Below are positions 47,203 to 55,924 of a stretch of DNA of 57,970 nt, one piece after another. The notes under the pieces are model-generated. The model had not been told where the DNA came from, made no database searches, and was given only the letters and a program-made list of their open reading frames with translations. The DNA is from Patescibacteria group bacterium (lineage in GTDB: Bacteria; Patescibacteriota; Gracilibacteria; Peribacterales; Peribacteraceae): assembly GCA_018814875.1 (NCBI GenBank), contig JAHIYH010000025.1:1-57970 (forward strand), in the 5' to 3' direction. A program made the position numbers and the translations under genes. How positions within the stretch are numbered: the first letter of the stretch is position 1; the number at the start of each line of letters is the position of its first letter.

Positions 47203-47868
47203 TTAACTTTTAACTTTATTCCAATCATCTTGAAACTTCTTCAAACCAATATCCGTAAGCTGATGTTTAGGAAGTTTAATGAATAAGCCATAAGGAATAG
47301 TGCAAATGTGTGCACCTACTTCTCCTGCTTCAACTATGTGACGTGGATTACGCGTTGATGCAACTAGCACTTCGGTATCAAAGTCGTAGTTATCCCAAAT
47401 CGTCATGATCTCTGCGATCAATCCCATGCCATCCTGACCTGCATCATCTAATCTTCCGATGAAAGGACTGATGATTGTGGCACCTGCCTTAGCAGCAAGT
47501 AATGCTTGGTTTGCGGAGAATACGAGTGTGCAATTTGTTTTAATCCCCTTCCCTTTGCAGTAACTAATTGTCTTTAGTCCCTCAACAGTCATAGGAACTT
47601 TAACGACAACGTGTTTATGCCAACTTGAATATTCATCTGCCTGCTTCTTCATTCCTTCAAATTCAGTTTCGGTAACTTGCGCACTTACACAAGGAACCAA
47701 CTCACACATCTTGAGCACTGTCTCTTTAAAAGCTTGTAGTGAGTTCGACGAACTATCTTTACCTTCTTTAGCAACAAGCGAAGGATTGGTAGTTACACCA
47801 TCCAATATGCCCCATGAGGCGATCTCTGCGACTTGGTCAACGTTTGCGGTATCTAGGAAAAGCTTCAT
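47203..47868 (-). CDS. tal: Transaldolase, short (TalC/MipB) type
   Basis: 221 residues of the small transaldolase / fructose-6-phosphate aldolase group. MKLFLDTANVDQVAEIASWG and DGVTTNPSLVAKEG at the N-terminus, HVVVKVPMT with the Schiff-base lysine, TLVFSANQALLAAKAGATII and SPFIGRLDD in the middle. It links sedoheptulose-7-P and glyceraldehyde-3-P with erythrose-4-P and fructose-6-P; the short family can also be an aldolase, which sequence alone does not settle. Together with transketolase at 49.8 kb it supports the non-oxidative pentose phosphate pathway. Confidence 0.93.
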   Translation of the reverse strand: MKLFLDTANVDQVAEIASWGILDGVTTNPSLVAKEGKDSSSNSLQAFKETVLKMCELVPCVSAQVTETEFEGMKKQADEYSSWHKHVVVKVPMTVEGLKTISYCKGKGIKTNCTLVFSANQALLAAKAGATIISPFIGRLDDAGQDGMGLIAEIMTIWDNYDFDTEVLVASTRNPRHIVEAGEVGAHICTIPYGLFIKLPKHQLTDIGLKKFQDDWNKVKS

Positions 47869-47872
47869 AGGA

Positions 47873-47964
47873 ATTAAGAATTAAGAATTAAGAATGAAAA
47901 ATGACTGAACAACGCTCATAATCTACCATTTTTCATTTTTCATTATTCATTTTTCATTCATTTT
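47873..47964. repeat. Inverted array of ttaagaa/gaaaaatg words
   Basis: GAATTAAGAATTAAGAATTAAG and GAATGAAAAATGA on the left; CATTTTTCATTTTTCATTATTCATTTTTC on the right. It fills the gap between divergent tal and the C39 peptidase gene. Confidence 0.75.
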
Positions 47965-48006
47965 ACACAACCTCATTCGTCAATTATATGTAAGATATAG
48001 CACAAC

Positions 48007-48651
48007 ATGAAACTCTCCATTTTTATCATCAGCCTATTGCTTACAGCGTGCTCCACACAAATCACGCCAGAAGGAAAACCGATGCTACCTAAAAAAGTAT
48101 CAATCCAAGTCCCCTTCTCCTCTCAGGCACCTAATGCAAATTGGGATGATCCATATCAAGAAGCATGTGAAGAGATGTCTTTGATAATGGCACATTACTT
48201 TTTGGAAGGAAAAGAACTGACTCCAGAGATTGCAGATAAAGAATTACTCTCTCTTGTAGCTTGGGAAAAAGAACATGGTTACAGCGAAGATGTAACTCTC
48301 ACAGAGCTCTCACTTATTGGATGTGAGTACTACGGAGATTGTACAAATTATGTGATCAACAAAGTTACAATTGAAGCCATCAAAGAGCAACTAGCTCAAG
48401 GTCATCCTGTGATAGTGCCTGCAGCGGGTAGAACTCTGTTGAACCCCTATTTCTCCGGTGAAGGACCGTGGTATCACATGCTTATGATCACCGGATACGA
48501 TCAAAACAAATTTATTACAAATGATCCGGGTACAAAGCGCGGGGAAGGCTATGAATATACACACGAAATTCTCCTCAATGCAGTCCATGATTGGACAGGA
48601 GCTAAAGAGGATATATTTCGAGGAGAGAAACGGATGCTTGTTATTAAATAA
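48007..48651 (+). CDS. C39-like cysteine peptidase lipoprotein
   Basis: 214 residues. Lipoprotein signal MKLSIFIISLLLTAC (Cys15). The mature domain is a papain-like C39 peptidase (Peptidase_C39_2): oxyanion Gln40 in VPFSSQ, nucleophile Cys54 in QEACEEMS, His157 in WYHMLMITGYD, and Asn172/Asp173 in FITNDPG. It is therefore likely an active, lipid-anchored extracellular protease or peptidoglycan/bacteriocin-processing enzyme; no ABC exporter is adjacent. Substrate unknown. Confidence 0.85.
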   Translation: MKLSIFIISLLLTACSTQITPEGKPMLPKKVSIQVPFSSQAPNANWDDPYQEACEEMSLIMAHYFLEGKELTPEIADKELLSLVAWEKEHGYSEDVTLTELSLIGCEYYGDCTNYVINKVTIEAIKEQLAQGHPVIVPAAGRTLLNPYFSGEGPWYHMLMITGYDQNKFITNDPGTKRGEGYEYTHEILLNAVHDWTGAKEDIFRGEKRMLVIK

Positions 48652-48656
48652 ATCGA

Positions 48657-48728
48657 AAAGTCCTAAAGTCGAAGGGTCGAAAGGTCAAAAGGTCAAAAGG
48701 TCGAAAGGTCGGAAGGTCGGAAGGTCTG
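48657..48728. repeat. GGTCGAAA word array, left arm
   Basis: About eight units of GTCGAAAG/GTCAAAAG/GTCGGAAG. The complementary arm is at 49185-49246; together they bracket the broken four-helix-bundle gene. Confidence 0.8.
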
Positions 48729-48785
48729 ATCGTAGTTTGGTCATGCTTTGCATAAATTAGATTTAGTAGTACATTCGGCTGCTTA

Positions 48786-49178
48786 TGGGGTTTAAATCAT
48801 TCGAAGACATTAAGGCGTGGAGAGATGCTAGATCTCACTAAGGATATTCGCGACATTTGTAAGCGAGATAAAACACGACTTGATTTTGCATGGGTAGATC
48901 AAATTACCAGGGCGAGTATATCTATCATGGCAAACATAGCAGAAGGATTTGAAGCACAATCAGATGTAGAATTTGCCACATTTTTAGGTTATGCAAAAAG
49001 ATCATCTGCAGAAGTCCGCTCACTTTTATACTATAGGAATGACCAGTCATATTTAACTAAAGAATAATTTACTTGCAATATGAATATTGCTCGCAAAATA
49101 AGTGCCAGTTTAAATTCACTCATTAAATATTTGAGAGTATCAAAACGAAAAGTACGATCCTCAACTACATCAAAATAG
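48786..49178 (+). pseudogene. Broken four-helix-bundle (S23/IVS-type) protein gene
   Basis: The ATG at 48786 starts FKSFEDIKAWRDAR, the usual N-terminus of four-helix-bundle (23S rRNA intervening-sequence) proteins. The frame is lost by one extra T near 48834; a second frame continues LTKDIRDICKRDK ... IMANIAEGFEAQSDVEFATFLGYAKRSSAEVRSLL, then meets TAA (49065-49067) where Glu is expected, and reads on to IARKISASLNSLIKYLR, the normal C-terminus, stopping at 49178. One frameshift and one nonsense change show decay. The inverted word arrays on both sides suggest it came as a small mobile unit. Confidence 0.8.
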
Positions 49179-49797
49179 CTCGTCAGACATTTCGACCTTC
49201 CGACCTTTCGACCTTTTGACATTTTGACATTTTGACTTTTCGACCTTAATTAAACACCTGCGTAAGAACGATAAACGCGTACCGTTACCCAAGGGTAAGC
49301 ATTACAAGAGATAACAGAACGATTGCAGATATATTAAGTAGAAGTGGTGCTTTTGACTGAGTTCTTACTTGTTTCATATATAGGAATTAAGAGATAAAAA
49401 TCATTAGCCAAAGAACCCTACTGACGACATCTATTGGTGTCAATATTTTAACGCTTGCAATTATTGATAATACAAGTAAATTTTGGGTCTGCCATGATCA
49501 TATTTTATATTCATTCCTCAATTTCCTAGTATTTTAAGATGATCACAAATAAGCAGAAATATATTCCGTGCTTAGCTTGTAACAGTCTCACATGCACATA
49601 CGCATATATGAACAGGGCATGGAGCAAGTTGTTTCTCGATTATCTAAAAAACACTGATTCACCAGTCAAAGAAAAATGGCAGACAAGGACATATATCAGA
49701 AACCTGAACGTTCTATTGGAGGCGCCTTGTACTTCACTCTAAAAAACTATCTTTACATGGTATTCTATTCTCACACCTACACACGAGCGAGACGCTC
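49179..49797. other. Long gap without a convincing gene
   Basis: 49185-49246 is the right arm of the GGTCGAAA array. The rest is AT-rich. A 67-residue open frame at 49539-49742 (with PCLACNSLTC) lacks a promoter, a recognisable family and conserved character and is left uncalled. No RNA gene was recognised. Confidence 0.5.
49185..49246. repeat. GGTCGAAA word array, right arm (inverted)
   Basis: TTTCGACCTTCCGACC, TTTCGACC, TTTTGACATTTTGAC units, the complement of the array at 48657-48728. Confidence 0.8.
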
Positions 49798-52113
49798 GTG
49801 AAACTCTCTTCTTCTCCACTTATGAAACGTCCTGATTCTTCTCCACTCAAAAACGCCACCGCTTCCTGCCAGCGTGTTCTTAAATCAAGCGTCGAAGGTG
49901 AACACATCTGGATTGGTCCAAATGATGCCACTGCATTAAACGAAGAAGATCAGAAAGCCTATGACTTGGCACATACCATTCAACGCCACTTAATCATACA
50001 TGCCCCGCTTAAGCACAAGTCCGGTCATCCAGGAGGGCCGCTCTCCGCATTTACTCCAAGCTACTTTGTTTATAAAAGAAGAAACCCACAAGTTGATCAG
50101 CCTTACCGTATGAGTCCGGGGCATCTATCACTACTCTCTTACGGTCTACAGTGGATGTTTGGGCGTGATAAAGGAGATAAAAGACTGAGTAGCCCACAGG
50201 CAATCATAGATACATTCAGAACGCCTGACGGACTTCCCGGTCATATAGAAGCTGGAATTGGTGATATTCCTTTTGGTACAGGACCTCTTGGAAAAGGTGT
50301 AAGCAATGCGCTGGGTGCTGCTTTTGGTCTTAAATATCAGAAGAAGCCCGGAATCGTAGATGTTCTCCTCGCAGACGGAGATTCACAGGAAGGGCAAGTA
50401 ATGGAAGCCTTCAGGCTCGCTTCTCACCTCAAATTAGACAATCTGGTGGTTCACGGCGATTTCAACGATATTCAGCTTGGCGATCTGCCATCCAAAACTG
50501 TCTGGGCAGATTTTGCAACAATTGCCTATGCCACAGGATGGAACGTGATAGAAGTGGAGAATGGAAACGATCCAGCTCAAGTGACTGCAGCATTGGACAA
50601 ATCTGACTCGCTCATCGGAAACGGTAAGCCTACCTTCATATGCTATTACACCACGATGGGATACGGCATCGACTTTATGGAAGAGGCTTCTAACACCGGA
50701 GGAAAAAATTATCATGGCGCTCCACTATCAGAAGACGAAGCAAAAGATGCACTCTCCAAACTTCAACCACTCGAAGAAGCAGTTAAGGAGTTCGAACCAT
50801 TTAGAGCAGCCGAGAAGGAACGATTCGAGTCCGGCCCACCAACAGTTACAGACATTCCACTTGAGTTTGATGCAAAAAAACTTAGTGGTTACACACGTAC
50901 AATTACAGAAGAAAAAGGTGCAGCGCGAAAAGACTTTGGAGCTACTCATATTAAGAGTCTTATGGCAGTGGACGACCGTATTATCGTGCTACATGCGGAT
51001 CTCGCAGGATCAGGAGGATTCAACAAATGCGCCAAAGATTTCCCAGATCGGGTAATTAACGTAGGAGTGGCTGAGGCGAACATGCTTATGATGGCTGCGG
51101 GCATGCGTCAGACAGGACTTTTGGTTGTTACTTATACTTTTGCAGCATTCACAACAAACGAAGCACGCGCAAACGCAAGACTCATCGATATTAACTGCGG
51201 ACACACACGTTGCGGGATTATAAATGATGGAACACATGCGGGACTGAGTGTTGGCGAAGATGGCGAAACACATCAGGAACAAAACTACTTCAACATTCCT
51301 TATTACTACACACAGGTCTGGATGCCGGCAGACAGTAACCAAGCTGCTGCTATGGCGGAACGATCTATGGAAATAATTGCAGAAGGACATCAAAGTGTTT
51401 TCGTATTTGCACCACGCACAGGACACGAACAACTAAAAAGCCCAATTGGCGAGCTAATTTACGGAAGTGATTACGCCTTTGATGGCAAGGCTGACATTGT
51501 AAGAGGAAGTGGAGATACCTCCGATCAGATCACGATAATCACTACAGGAATTGGCGTCCATGACGCAATTCAGGCGACAGAAGAATTAAAGAATTTAAGT
51601 CAACCAATCCAAGTGCGCGTACTAAACATTGGCTGTATTCGACCGATTGATTCGTCAGCAATCATGCAAGCAGCATTAGAAACAGGTCATCTTATAGTCG
51701 TAGAAGATCACAATTCGGACGGAGGAATCGCAACTCTTGTTGCCGACATCATCGCAGACTTTGCACTTCCTTGTACGCTACGAAGACTCGGACTTAATCA
51801 CTACTTCCCTTCTGCACCTTCTGGTGATCTTAAGATTTTGGCAGGTCTGGATAGCAACAGCATTGTGGATGCATGCGAGGATGAAGTGCGAACCGAAGTG
51901 TGTGGTGGAGAAGACGCATTTATTAGTGCCATTTTTGAACTCACACATAACTTAAGTCACAGTAGATTCAAAGACACTGCACAATCATTTATCGATAAGT
52001 TATTAAATGAGAAGCAATATCTTCAAAATCTTCGATCATTCTGGGGTGAACGAACGTGTTCTGCAGAGGATTTGCCGACGAACGAAGAGCTGCAGCAGAG
52101 ACTAAAAGCATAG
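49798..52113 (+). CDS. tkt: Transketolase
   Basis: About 771 residues from a GTG at 49798; the ATG at 49822 is an alternative and no -10 box decides. Full-length transketolase fusing the TPP, pyrimidine and C-terminal domains. HKSGHPGGPLSAF, the TPP/Mg motif LLADGDSQEGQVMEA with HGDFNDIQLGD, IINVGVAEANMLMMAAGMR, and C-terminal VRVLNIGCIRPID and VVEDHNSDGGIATLV. It is somewhat longer than typical enzymes (630-680) because of an N-terminal leader of about 50 residues and a C-terminal tail of about 80. It moves two-carbon units in the pentose phosphate pathway. Confidence 0.93.
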   Translation: MKLSSSPLMKRPDSSPLKNATASCQRVLKSSVEGEHIWIGPNDATALNEEDQKAYDLAHTIQRHLIIHAPLKHKSGHPGGPLSAFTPSYFVYKRRNPQVDQPYRMSPGHLSLLSYGLQWMFGRDKGDKRLSSPQAIIDTFRTPDGLPGHIEAGIGDIPFGTGPLGKGVSNALGAAFGLKYQKKPGIVDVLLADGDSQEGQVMEAFRLASHLKLDNLVVHGDFNDIQLGDLPSKTVWADFATIAYATGWNVIEVENGNDPAQVTAALDKSDSLIGNGKPTFICYYTTMGYGIDFMEEASNTGGKNYHGAPLSEDEAKDALSKLQPLEEAVKEFEPFRAAEKERFESGPPTVTDIPLEFDAKKLSGYTRTITEEKGAARKDFGATHIKSLMAVDDRIIVLHADLAGSGGFNKCAKDFPDRVINVGVAEANMLMMAAGMRQTGLLVVTYTFAAFTTNEARANARLIDINCGHTRCGIINDGTHAGLSVGEDGETHQEQNYFNIPYYYTQVWMPADSNQAAAMAERSMEIIAEGHQSVFVFAPRTGHEQLKSPIGELIYGSDYAFDGKADIVRGSGDTSDQITIITTGIGVHDAIQATEELKNLSQPIQVRVLNIGCIRPIDSSAIMQAALETGHLIVVEDHNSDGGIATLVADIIADFALPCTLRRLGLNHYFPSAPSGDLKILAGLDSNSIVDACEDEVRTEVCGGEDAFISAIFELTHNLSHSRFKDTAQSFIDKLLNEKQYLQNLRSFWGERTCSAEDLPTNEELQQRLKA

Positions 52114-52254
52114 TTCAAATCAACTATCAACAGTCAACAATCAACTATCAACATGCTTCGCTCTCAACTATCGACTATCAACACGCTTCGCTCTCAACAT
52201 GCAACTGTAGATTGGATTTCCGAAAGAGTTCCCAAAGTCACTACTTTATTAGTA
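52114..52254. repeat. CAACTATCAAC word array
   Basis: After tkt the words TCAACTATCAACA and ATGCTTCGCTCTCAAC recur (52115-52203). No complementary arm was seen, so this one is tandem and not palindromic. Confidence 0.7.
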
Positions 52255-52367
52255 GCCAACCTCCGCTCCTGGCTGGCCTGACATCCGAAGCCGCAGCGAC
52301 TTCGAGAAAAAATAAATAATCGAAGTCCAGGAGACTACGGTTGGCATCCTTCGCTGCGCGAAGGATG
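52255..52367. repeat. Structured dispersed repeat, copy 3, beside tRNA-Ser(UGA)
   Basis: Stems GCCAACC/GGTTGGC and CTCCTGG/CCAGGAG as in copy 2, core CCGAAGCCGCAGCGACTTCG as in copy 1. Tail hairpin CATCCTTCGC/GCGAAGGATG with a minimal loop; its last bases are the CCA of the tRNA. Confidence 0.82.
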
Positions 52368-52455
52368 GCGGAGGGAGTGGGATTCGAACCCACGAGACCC
52401 TTGCGGGTCTAACAGTTTTCAAGACTGTCGCCATCGACCACTCGGCCATCCCTCC
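52366..52455 (-). tRNA. tRNA-Ser (anticodon TGA), CCA encoded
   Basis: On the reverse strand acceptor GGAGGGA pairs with TCCCTCC, the anticodon stem ACAGT/ACTGT holds the loop CTTGAAA (TGA), the long variable arm GACCCGCAAGGGTC is class II, and the T arm is GTGGG TTCGAAT CCCAC. Discriminator G (52369) and CCA (52366-52368) are encoded. Directly downstream is the structured repeat. Confidence 0.97.
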
Positions 52456-52661
52456 ATTTACCATTATACATCTCCCAAGCCCAAGCCCTAGCCCTAGCCC
52501 ACTTTTTAATTGTCTCGCTACACATCGCACACTATGTCGCGCAACACATTCTTTTGAATAGAATTGACGATTTGGCCTCAAGGACTTCAACAAAAGACGT
52601 TTTTCTGCTATAATAAGGAGATTTATTAAGCGCATGTTGCGCAATACACAAAGAAGCACGC
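52456..52661 (+). promoter_or_regulatory. Upstream region of the HTH-tail-fibre gene
   Basis: CCCAAGCCCTAGCCCTAGCCC words at 52472-52499 are followed by CGCTACACATCGCACACTATG-type palindromic words (gcgcaacaca / tgttgcgcaa at 52534-52545 and 52633-52643). A TATAAT box at 52609-52614 followed by AAGGAG gives a leader of about 40 bases, which sets this gene apart from the leaderless ones. Confidence 0.5.
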
Positions 52662-55600
52662 ATGTCAGACAAACATATAAACAAAGGCATCCTGCACTCA
52701 CTTCTAGAAAAAGCGATCGAAGAAGAGGCATCCAAAGAAGTTATAGAAAGACTTCAGTGGTTGATGCGCTACGAAAACCACAGATCCGTGAGTGCAACTT
52801 GCAAGCATTTTAATATTGCACGCTCTACCTTCTATAGATGGTACGACAGATTTGATCCTAACGATCTTTCAACACTAGAAGATAGACCAACAAACTTAAT
52901 TACAAAAAGAAAGTTACTCACCGAGAATAATGACCATCTAATAACTACCGGCAAAGAACGGCATTCATTGCCGACATTCAATATGCAAAGACACCTTGTA
53001 ACAACCTTAGCTGTTCTGTTCATTTTGAACTTAGGTTTTCTGTTATTCATAGTTCCAACACTCGCAAGTGCCGCAAGTAGCTGGAACCCAACACTCCTTG
53101 TAAACACAGAGGCATTCCAGATCATTGATGATGATGACACTAATGCAAATGTAGTACTCAGATTCGGTGACACTATTGGCGAAGAATTAAAGTACGTCCG
53201 TGCAATTAGCCGCTTCGATCTTACACGTGACTTACGCGTATCAGGAAACATGACAGCTACAGGTGCGATCTCTGCATCAGGATCAATCACAGCAGAAGGT
53301 GCATTCTCCGGAGCATCACTTCATGTAAGTGGAGAAACAACTATGAGTGGAGCTTTGTCGGTTGAAGGTACTTCATCATTGCAGGGAGCTGTTACTCTTG
53401 GATCAACCATTTCTATTAACGGCGTCACCTACACCTTCCCTCCTTCAGACGGAGTCTCATCTGGATGGGTGCTTAAGACCGATGCGGCAGGGACTTTGAG
53501 TTGGGCTGCAGAGTCCGGTGGAAGTGGACTTTCACAATCAGAAGCTGATGATAGGTATGTGAATACTAGTGGGGATACGATGACGGGAGCTTTACTCATC
53601 ACTCCTAGTGGTGATGAGGCACATACTCCAAATACTGCACTGGAAGTTCACGGAACCATGTCTGGTCAGCGTCTGAGTGTGACGCCAACGGTTGCTAGTG
53701 AGACGGGAGCGGTATTTGTGGACGTTGACGTGAATGGAACAGGAATGTTGCTCGATTCCGAAGCAACTTCTGCACCTGGCATTGCTATAGATATGAACGG
53801 GAAAACTAATGCAACTCCTCACATCCTCTTTGGATATAACGGCACATTTGATACAAACCTTTACCGTTCAGCAGCCAACATTCTTCGTACCGATGACTCG
53901 TTACATGTATTAGGAGCTTTATCAGGTACTTCACTTCATATAAGTAGCTCGTCAACTATGAGCGGTTCTTTATCTGTGGAAGGTACTTCATCATTGCAGG
54001 GAGCTGTTACTCTTGGATCAACCATTTCTATCAACGGCGTCACCTACACCTTCCCACCTTCAGACGGAGTCTCATCCGGATGGGTTCTTAAAACCGATGC
54101 GGCAGGAACTTTGAGTTGGGCTGCAGAGTCCGGTGGAAGTGGACTTTCACAATCAGAAGCTGATGATAGGTATGTGAATGTAAGTGGAGATACGATGACG
54201 GGGGCGCTCACTATTAATGATGAAACAGGAGCAGATGCAGGTCTGGACATAGTTGGAACAATGAGTGGTACTTCGCTGCAAGTAACAGGAACAGGATCCG
54301 CTCCTATTATTTACACAGATCAGACAACAGGAAGAGTTGGTATTGGGAATGCAACACCAACAACAAAGCTACAAGTGAAAGGTAACTCATTGACAACAGA
54401 GGTAATTTTTAGTGTTATTGACAGCGAAGATGTAAACATCTTTAATATTGCAACGGACTCAAATGGGAATACAGAAGCGAGCCTATACGATACAGGTGGG
54501 ACAAGAAATATTGCACTATTAGGAGGAGATAATCTTGATAGCTGGATCAGAAATGGACAACTTGCTATAGGTAAGACTTCTGTCACAGCTGGTTATGATT
54601 TAGATGTTAATGGAGGTGCTCTATTTGGTGGAAATGTTGGAATCGGAACTACTACTCCGGCCGCTAAACTCGATGTTAAAGGTACTATGTCCGGTCAAGC
54701 ATTGGTAGTGAGAGACACAGTTACTCTAAATGGCGTCACCTACACCTTCCCACCTTCAGACGGAGTTTCATCCGGATGGGTCTTAAAGACCGATGCGGCA
54801 GGGACTTTGAGTTGGGCTGAAGCAAGTGGAGGTATATCTCAGACAGAAGCTGATGATAGGTATGTAAATGTGAGTGGAGATACTATGACTGGTGCTCTTA
54901 CTATTAATAATGAAGGAGCTGAGCCAAGCTTGAATGTGGTAGGGACGATGTCAGGTACCAGTTTGCAGGTTACAGGTACTGGAAGCAGTCCTATTCTTTA
55001 CACGAATCAGACAACAGGAAGAATTGGAATTGGGACAACAACACCATTAGCCAAACTTGATGTCAGAAGTGGAGCAGTTGGAGAAATAGCGAAGTTTTAT
55101 GCCGATGATACATCAGGATGGATAAACATTGTAGAACCAACGGGAAACGCAAATAGATTGTCATTGGGATTTGGAAATGATGGTTATCTCTTTACAGGAG
55201 CATTAACGGATTCTGCAGCTATCAGAGCATCTCACGCTTTGCACTTAGGAACTAATGGAAATAATATTGCTATGACTATTGATACAAGTCAGAATGTTGG
55301 GATTGGGACATCATCACCTTCTACTGCACTAGAAGTAGTTGGTACTATTTCTGGTTCTCAACTTAATGCAAATAATATGCTCACAGACGGTGGAATCGTC
55401 TACAGTGACGGAACAGCACTTCAGGACACTGCAGCCGGTTCATCTGGCCAACTACTAACCTCACAAGGAACAGCCGAGCCTGAATTTAAGGACTTCACAT
55501 CTGCAATGATCTGGTACATAGACGGAGCCGTAGCTACCGGAGCAGACCAAGGAGCAACTGTAGTTATGCCATTCGGATTTACTGTGACGGATGTTGATAT

Positions 55601-55841
55601 ATATGCAGAAACCGCACCAGTAGGCTCCAGCCTCATAATAGATATTAACGAAGCCGGAAGCACTATCTTCTCCACCAATCCGGAAGTGGACGCCAGTGCA
55701 AACCGTGAAGATGGTAATCATGTAATCAGTGATGCAACTCTGGCTGCAGGAGCACTGATGACTCTTGACATTGATCAAGTAGGAAGCGGCACGGCAGGAA
55801 GTGATTTGACTGTTATTCTTAAGGGAACGAGGAAATATTAG
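52662..55841 (+). CDS. HTH-transmembrane-tail-fibre chimeric surface protein
   Basis: 1059 residues. Residues 1-85 are cytoplasmic-type, with a transposase/Psq-like helix-turn-helix (SVSATCKHFNIARSTFYRWYD, about 45-65, then LEDRP). A single transmembrane helix follows (VTTLAVLFILNLGFLLFIV, about 112-130) ending at ASAA. The remaining 920 residues are a phage-tail-fibre-like ectodomain: repeats of DDRYVNVSGDTMTGALTI, GRVGIGNATPTTKLQVKG-type units as in S74/fibre proteins, and a C-terminal beta-sandwich (GSSLIIDINEAGSTIFSTNP ... LTVILKG). Two DNA blocks are nearly identical inside the gene. An upstream AAGGAG and TATAAT support expression. A membrane-bound DNA-binding adhesin is the direct reading; function inferred. 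Confidence 0.85.
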   Translation: MSDKHINKGILHSLLEKAIEEEASKEVIERLQWLMRYENHRSVSATCKHFNIARSTFYRWYDRFDPNDLSTLEDRPTNLITKRKLLTENNDHLITTGKERHSLPTFNMQRHLVTTLAVLFILNLGFLLFIVPTLASAASSWNPTLLVNTEAFQIIDDDDTNANVVLRFGDTIGEELKYVRAISRFDLTRDLRVSGNMTATGAISASGSITAEGAFSGASLHVSGETTMSGALSVEGTSSLQGAVTLGSTISINGVTYTFPPSDGVSSGWVLKTDAAGTLSWAAESGGSGLSQSEADDRYVNTSGDTMTGALLITPSGDEAHTPNTALEVHGTMSGQRLSVTPTVASETGAVFVDVDVNGTGMLLDSEATSAPGIAIDMNGKTNATPHILFGYNGTFDTNLYRSAANILRTDDSLHVLGALSGTSLHISSSSTMSGSLSVEGTSSLQGAVTLGSTISINGVTYTFPPSDGVSSGWVLKTDAAGTLSWAAESGGSGLSQSEADDRYVNVSGDTMTGALTINDETGADAGLDIVGTMSGTSLQVTGTGSAPIIYTDQTTGRVGIGNATPTTKLQVKGNSLTTEVIFSVIDSEDVNIFNIATDSNGNTEASLYDTGGTRNIALLGGDNLDSWIRNGQLAIGKTSVTAGYDLDVNGGALFGGNVGIGTTTPAAKLDVKGTMSGQALVVRDTVTLNGVTYTFPPSDGVSSGWVLKTDAAGTLSWAEASGGISQTEADDRYVNVSGDTMTGALTINNEGAEPSLNVVGTMSGTSLQVTGTGSSPILYTNQTTGRIGIGTTTPLAKLDVRSGAVGEIAKFYADDTSGWINIVEPTGNANRLSLGFGNDGYLFTGALTDSAAIRASHALHLGTNGNNIAMTIDTSQNVGIGTSSPSTALEVVGTISGSQLNANNMLTDGGIVYSDGTALQDTAAGSSGQLLTSQGTAEPEFKDFTSAMIWYIDGAVATGADQGATVVMPFGFTVTDVDIYAETAPVGSSLIIDINEAGSTIFSTNPEVDASANREDGNHVISDATLAAGALMTLDIDQVGSGTAGSDLTVILKGTRKY
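53364..53564 (+). repeat. Intragenic repeat, unit 1
   Basis: 201 bases nearly identical to 53979-54179 (offset 615), encoding EGTSSLQGAVTLGS through the DDRYVN motif. A shorter, related unit is at 54732-54870. Confidence 0.9.
53979..54179 (+). repeat. Intragenic repeat, unit 2
   Basis: Second copy of the 201-base block; only scattered third-position changes (for example tctattaac/tctatcaac). Such recent identity would allow recombination to change the ectodomain length by 205 residues. Confidence 0.9.
54732..54870 (+). repeat. Intragenic repeat, unit 3 (partial)
   Basis: Shares GGCGTCACCTACACCTTCCC and the following segment with units 1 and 2 but lacks the first 60 bases and differs in the linker before DDRYVN. 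Confidence 0.8.
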
Positions 55842-55847
55842 ATGACC

Positions 55848-55887
55848 AGCCTTCGCCCCGCTGAGGCGGTGGCTACGGCCGGCAGGC
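55848..55887. repeat. AGCCTTCGCC/GGCTACGGCCG dispersed repeat, copy
   Basis: AGCCTTCGCCCCGCTGAGGC then GGTGGCTACGGCCGGCAGG. It follows the stop of the HTH-tail-fibre gene. Confidence 0.6.
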
Positions 55888-55924
55888 AGTTAACAATCGA
55901 TTGTCAAAAGCGAGTCATACTCAA

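Noticed and set aside
49539-49742. 67-residue ORF with a CxxC pair before transketolase
   Set aside because: No promoter, ribosome site or recognisable family; the surrounding DNA looks non-coding.
53364-54179. Template/variable repeat of a diversity-generating retroelement
   Set aside because: The differences between copies are not adenine-directed and no reverse transcriptase gene lies in the window.
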